Shown: piece by piece, positions 59,906 through 64,000 of the stretch
How positions within the stretch are numbered: position 1 is the first letter of the stretch
Layout: every line of letters begins with the position of its first letter
Source of the DNA: Megamerina dolium
Taxonomy: Eukaryota > Arthropoda > Insecta > Diptera > Megamerinidae
Direction: 5' to 3'
DNA length: 64,000 nucleotides
NCBI GenBank assembly: GCA_963854835.1
Contig: OY978529.1
Location: 43,272,055-43,336,054, forward strand
Translations under genes and position numbers: made by a program
Notes under the pieces: model-generated
Databases searched by the model: none
Told to the model about the DNA's origin: nothing
What the model saw: the letters and a program-made list of their open reading frames with translations, nothing else

Positions 59906-61879
59906 TTAACTAGCGAAATTTTTGTTATGTACCAATTTTTAGCTTGATAGCTCTATAATTAAGACATTTATCGTCCGAAGGTGTGATTCTGATCAATAAT
60001 ACACATATGTATATACTCTATACAATTTTTAAAATCATTTAGCACTCCATATGAATGTTACAAAACGGTAGAACAAGCTCAATATACCCTTGACTTTTCG
60101 GATGTAGGTTTTTATTTTCAAAATACTAGTCTCCAATTCAATTCACTATTCAGCCAAATCAATATATTTTTTTTCCAGTTTTTAAATTAAACATGTCTAC
60201 TTTCAAATGTTACCCACAGCATTCGATACTAAAATATAGAAAACTATACTCGGCCAAGGTTCTTCGAAGCTATGCCAAGTAGTGCCAAATAATGTAAAAG
60301 GGTATAATTATGTATGTAAATATAGTGACAAGCCAAAAATTATTTACTCCATTTTTTTTTTGTCTAAAACCATAGAAGTGATTTGGTTCTTCTTTTGGCA
60401 CCCTTATGTATTGTAGCTTATGACACGAAATTGCTCATAGTACAAGTGCATTAACACATTGTATAGGTCGAATACTTATTGATTAAATAGTAATTCTAAT
60501 TCTTAAGTACTCTTTGTTATGGTTGACACTTGACGTACATGTAGTATAGCATGTATTTACATATGTATAGCCAACCACAAGACTTTCTAATTGTTTGCAA
60601 GTTTTCATATTCATTTTGGCATTTCTCCAAGTTCACACCGTATTTCATGCTTTGCAGTTGTATTCAATTGAAGTTGCGACAGCTGCAATTGCTGATGCAT
60701 CTATGAATTTGTTACAAATGGTTTTAATCTCTCTCTCAGTATTTATATATAAATCGTTATTCTTTTTTCTTAGTTTTCCAATTGTTAGAAGATTTATTGT
60801 ATTATGCTTTTTGAATATAAAAATGCAAAAAATAGAAACGATCTATCATTCTTTTCATCAGCATGTTCTTTATAATGTACTATGAGTATGCAATGGTGTA
60901 GAAAATATGAAAATTTTTGTAAAACGAGTATTAGCAAAGGCTTACATATATCCTCACATAAAATATATTTTTCTGTTGAGTAAGGTGCTCAGATTTTTTT
61001 TTTACTACACTCGAATGTGTGTTCTTTGCACTATGCTCCATGCAAGTAAGTACCTTTGTACTATAAGTACATTACATATATACATACTATAGTTGAGCAA
61101 CTAAGCATTATACTGCACTATGATTTTAAGGTTTCCTTGTCCATTAGTGTTGAACTTTTTTTTTTATTTTTATTTCTTAGTGCTTCACCTTTTGCTCTAC
61201 AACATAGATATTATAAGTATTTTATATTGTAATTAGATGTTATATTTTATTAATATATTCTTGTGAAGCATTCATAGTATTCCATTATTTTTTATGTTTT
61301 TTTTTTTTTTACATTATTCATACCCACTGAATATATCGTACATATCGTACTCATTCAGTCGTACGTACTTACAAATACTATACATTTTACCGTTACATAC
61401 TTTTATGTGTTGCATAAATTATAAAGGATAATAGTGAATGCTGGAAAATAAGCAAATTTTCTGAAATCACCTCATCTGAAAAGGCTCCGAATTACAGTTG
61501 AGAAAATGTCGTAATTTTTATGACAAAGAATACAAAAATTGTCGAGATTGTATGGGATTTTTGTTTGTGTATTAGAGTGTATTTTTCATTGTTTACATAA
61601 AATTTCTATATTCTATGGTATATAATAAAATTTATGGTATATATTTAAAATTCGATATGAGAAAATTTGTCTTTCCTTTTTTTGCCTATAATAATTGAAA
61701 TATTTCTTTCAACTATTGATTATGTGAAGCGGATTGGACTTGATTTTTAAAAGAACGAGTGTGGACAGAAATTGTGAACTTATGTCAATTTTAAGACCAA
61801 AAAGAGAAGAAACTAAAAATAAAAAACTATGAAGAATGTTGCAACAAACTTTTTTCATCATTTTTGTTTCATTTAATCA
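59906..61879. other. intergenic, nothing recognised
   Basis: AT-rich; short frames at 60,595-61,092 show no supported domain or exon structure. Confidence 0.4.
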
Positions 61880-61884
61880 AATAA

Positions 61885-62725
61885 ATAACACTATGATACA
61901 ATTTGAGGGTCATTGTCTTGGGGTGAACCAAACTAATCTCAAACAATAGTATTTGACTTCAGAAACAAAAACAAAACCTTTCTGCTCTACTATGTTCTAC
62001 TATTTTTTTTTTTTATAGTAGTTTAAAGTTTGACTTTTTCGGTCAAAAGTAGAATCATGGAATTTGAAAAATTATGTGAAAAATTAAAAAATTACATTTG
62101 AGATAGTTCTTGTTTTCGGAGATCTATATTAAAAATTTCCGAGGATTATTTGCTTGTAATATTTTAACCCTCTAACTATCACTCGTATGGGTCATTTTGG
62201 CCTTATTCTGAAAACTCTCACAAAGGTCAACATTTGAGAGTAGATCAAGGGTTAAGGTCTTCTATGAAAATATTCTCCGGACATTTTCACTATGGGCTTC
62301 TGAAGACAAAAAATGTGTACCACTTACAGGTACTATGTAAAAGACGAATTAAATGTTTAAGTACTTTATTTTTAAGCATCTAATGCATTGTGTGATAGCT
62401 TCATTCCACAATTTAGGGGTCCCTGTTTCAGGGAAGAACAAAACTAGTCCCATACGATAGCATTTGACTTCAGTAACAAAAGCCCTAAATCCTTTCTGCT
62501 CCACTACGTCACAATTTCCGTTTAAAGTGGTTTAAAATTTGGCTTTTTTTTTTTACAAAATTAGAATCATGGAATTTCAAAAATCATATATACATTAAAT
62601 TACATTTGGGATAGTTCTTCGGATGTCTTCGGAGACCTATATTAAAATTACCCGAGGAATATTTTCTTGGAACATTTTAATCCTCTAACTACCAGCCATG
62701 TGGATCATTTTTGGCTTTTTTTTAT
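61885..62725. repeat. diverged tandem duplication, about 505-bp period
   Basis: 61,890-62,215 and 62,395-62,720 share ordered blocks: ACAATTTRGGGGTC-like start, TATTTGACTTCAG / CATTTGACTTCAG, AGAATCATGGAATTT, GAGACCTATATTAAAA-like, TCTAACTATC / TCTAACTACC and a GGRTCATTTTTGGC-like end. Confidence 0.75.
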
Positions 62726-62939
62726 ATGTGTTAGGAATTTTTCTAAAAAAAGGTCCACAATTTTCACAATAAATTTGCATCATGAAATTGCATTATTAAA
62801 TAGCTATTACCATATATGATTACAACTGTTGTCAAAGCAAATGGCATTGGTATTTTGATAGGAACAATTTTTTTAATTTTCTCTGTTGGTAGTATGGTTT
62901 CTGTCATCTGTGTGAAATTTCATGACATTAGAACGTTGC

Positions 62940-63200
62940 GAAGGACCAAAAGGTTCTATTGAAAACACGAGTATATGAATGGTATAAATTGTTCAAAGAG
63001 TGTTGCGAAACCGTTGAAGACGCCAGACTGATTCTTAGATCAAGTCAATCGTCGATTGACAGTTAGAAATTTAATTGATATTGTTGGATTATCAGAATAA
63101 AGAAAAGGAAAAAGAGCTTGGCGTTGTAATATGTGAAACAATGCGATATCGTCATCTTGTAATTGCAAAAACCGTAATACTTTTATGTCGGTAATTATTT
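62940..63200 (+). pseudogene. N-terminal mariner-family transposase remnant
   Basis: RVYEWYKLFKECCETVEDAR then an L-x-x-S-S-Q-S-S block, matching the first helix-turn-helix and linker of the lineage whose C-terminal end is at 53,120. Stops follow. Confidence 0.5.
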
Positions 63201-63254
63201 CAATAGAATATTTTTGTGCTGCTGGATGATGATGATGATGATGTCTTGAATTGC

Positions 63255-64000
63255 CACGAGATGCAGAAGGAAACTTATATCAGCTGTACAAAGGACTATG
63301 GTCCTACGAATAACATGTGCCTATCGCACAATGTCGTATAGTGTGGTGCTGGCAATAGCGGGAGTATCACCAATTGATTGCCTAGCAGAAGAGGGAAATA
63401 AGTTATACTTACTAAAAAAATCTGGAGATTTTACACCACAAGCTGAGAAACAAATAAGAGAGCAGACAGTTTATCTGGCAAGAAAAATGGGAGAACTACA
63501 CCATAAAAATTATACCAAGCCTATATGAATGGATTGGGCGAAGACACGGAAAGGTTAATTATTACTTAACTCAGTTGTTATCTGGCTACGGCTGTTTCTG
63601 TAAATATTTACATAGAATGGGGAAGAAAGCGCATGCCAGAGCATACCTTCTTCAGTTGCGTAAGGTGGAATAATGAAAGGAGCATATTGGAGCAGCAAAT
63701 CGGGCTATGGGCAGTTGAAAACCTGTTCGAAAACTGTTACACAGCGAAGAAAACTGGAACGCTATTTCGTGGTATACAGAATACGTACTCAGAAGAAAAA
63801 GGCGCGACCTGAAGGCAGGTCAAAACAAGTGAAGTCTAATAAAGACTCACTAGGGCCCTACCTCGAAGTAATACTAACTTGATTCCGGGGTAGGTTTAAA
63901 GTTCCTTGATGGAGGTAGAAGTTTTTTAGTGTCTGCGACAGTATACTCTGTAATTGTGACGATAGTTACAGGTCAGTGGGTCAGCCATTTAGTGACCTCC
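63255..64000 (+). pseudogene. R1-clade non-LTR retrotransposon, ORF2 C-terminal part (runs off window)
   Basis: VQRTMVLRITCAYRTMSYS, VLAIAGVSPIDCLAEE, then in another frame ERIGRRHGKVNYYLTQLLSG and YGCFCKYLHRMGK: the typical order at the end of R1-clade reverse-transcriptase proteins. Frameshifts near 63,530 and 63,660 show decay. Confidence 0.75.

Overview
The window is AT-rich, intron-bearing animal DNA from a fly. The one conserved gene is an insect nicotinic acetylcholine receptor subunit whose exon sequences read almost like Drosophila. With the abundant mariner, RTE-type and BEL/Pao remnants, this suggests a higher dipteran with a repeat-rich genome, probably a tephritid-like fruit fly. 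The species is inference; the gene identity is read directly from spliced exons.

Layout. (1) Positions 1-29,897, minus strand: the 5' part of an nAChR alpha5/alpha7-type subunit gene. It has a very long first coding exon (28,646-29,897; about 400 residues ahead of an internal signal-peptide-like segment), then exons at 12,163-12,302, 2,986-3,030, 2,206-2,496 and 1,894-1,969. All splice phases fit, and the gene runs off the left edge before loop C and the membrane segments. Its 16.3-kb and 9.1-kb introns are full of transposon debris: a solo LTR with 4-bp target duplication, mariner copies with intact inverted repeats and TA duplications, a Tc-like deletion derivative, RTE 3' ends and tRNA-headed SINEs. 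(2) Positions 30,949-32,490 and 26,033-27,945: two inverted copies of a long dispersed repeat that flank the receptor's start exon; a third copy lies at 50,365-51,350. (3) Positions 33,440-49,220: a directly repeated array carrying four intact two-exon minus-strand genes (34,329-34,759; 40,404-41,195; 43,406-44,041; 46,505-46,846). Each encodes a small secreted protein with an almost identical 29-codon first exon. A variable Thr/Pro region follows, from almost none to about ten 13-residue repeats, and then a short Cys motif C-x3-C-x4-I-Q-[IM]-N-E-C. Each gene has a TATA-like box about 70-80 bp upstream of its ATG. Decayed mariner 3' tails lie beside at least three of the genes. (4) Positions 49,220-64,000: mostly non-coding DNA with an RTE copy interrupted by a SINE with visible target duplication, an array of about 150-bp tandem repeats, a 505-bp duplication and the end of an R1-clade retrotransposon at the right edge.

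The most novel content is the four-gene secreted mucin-like family. It is unannotatable from single open frames because each gene is split by a 63-83 bp intron and its repeats produce misleading shadow frames. Its organisation recalls salivary glue gene clusters (short signal exon, Thr/Pro repeats present in some paralogs and absent in others, Cys-bearing C terminus), but function is inferred only from architecture.
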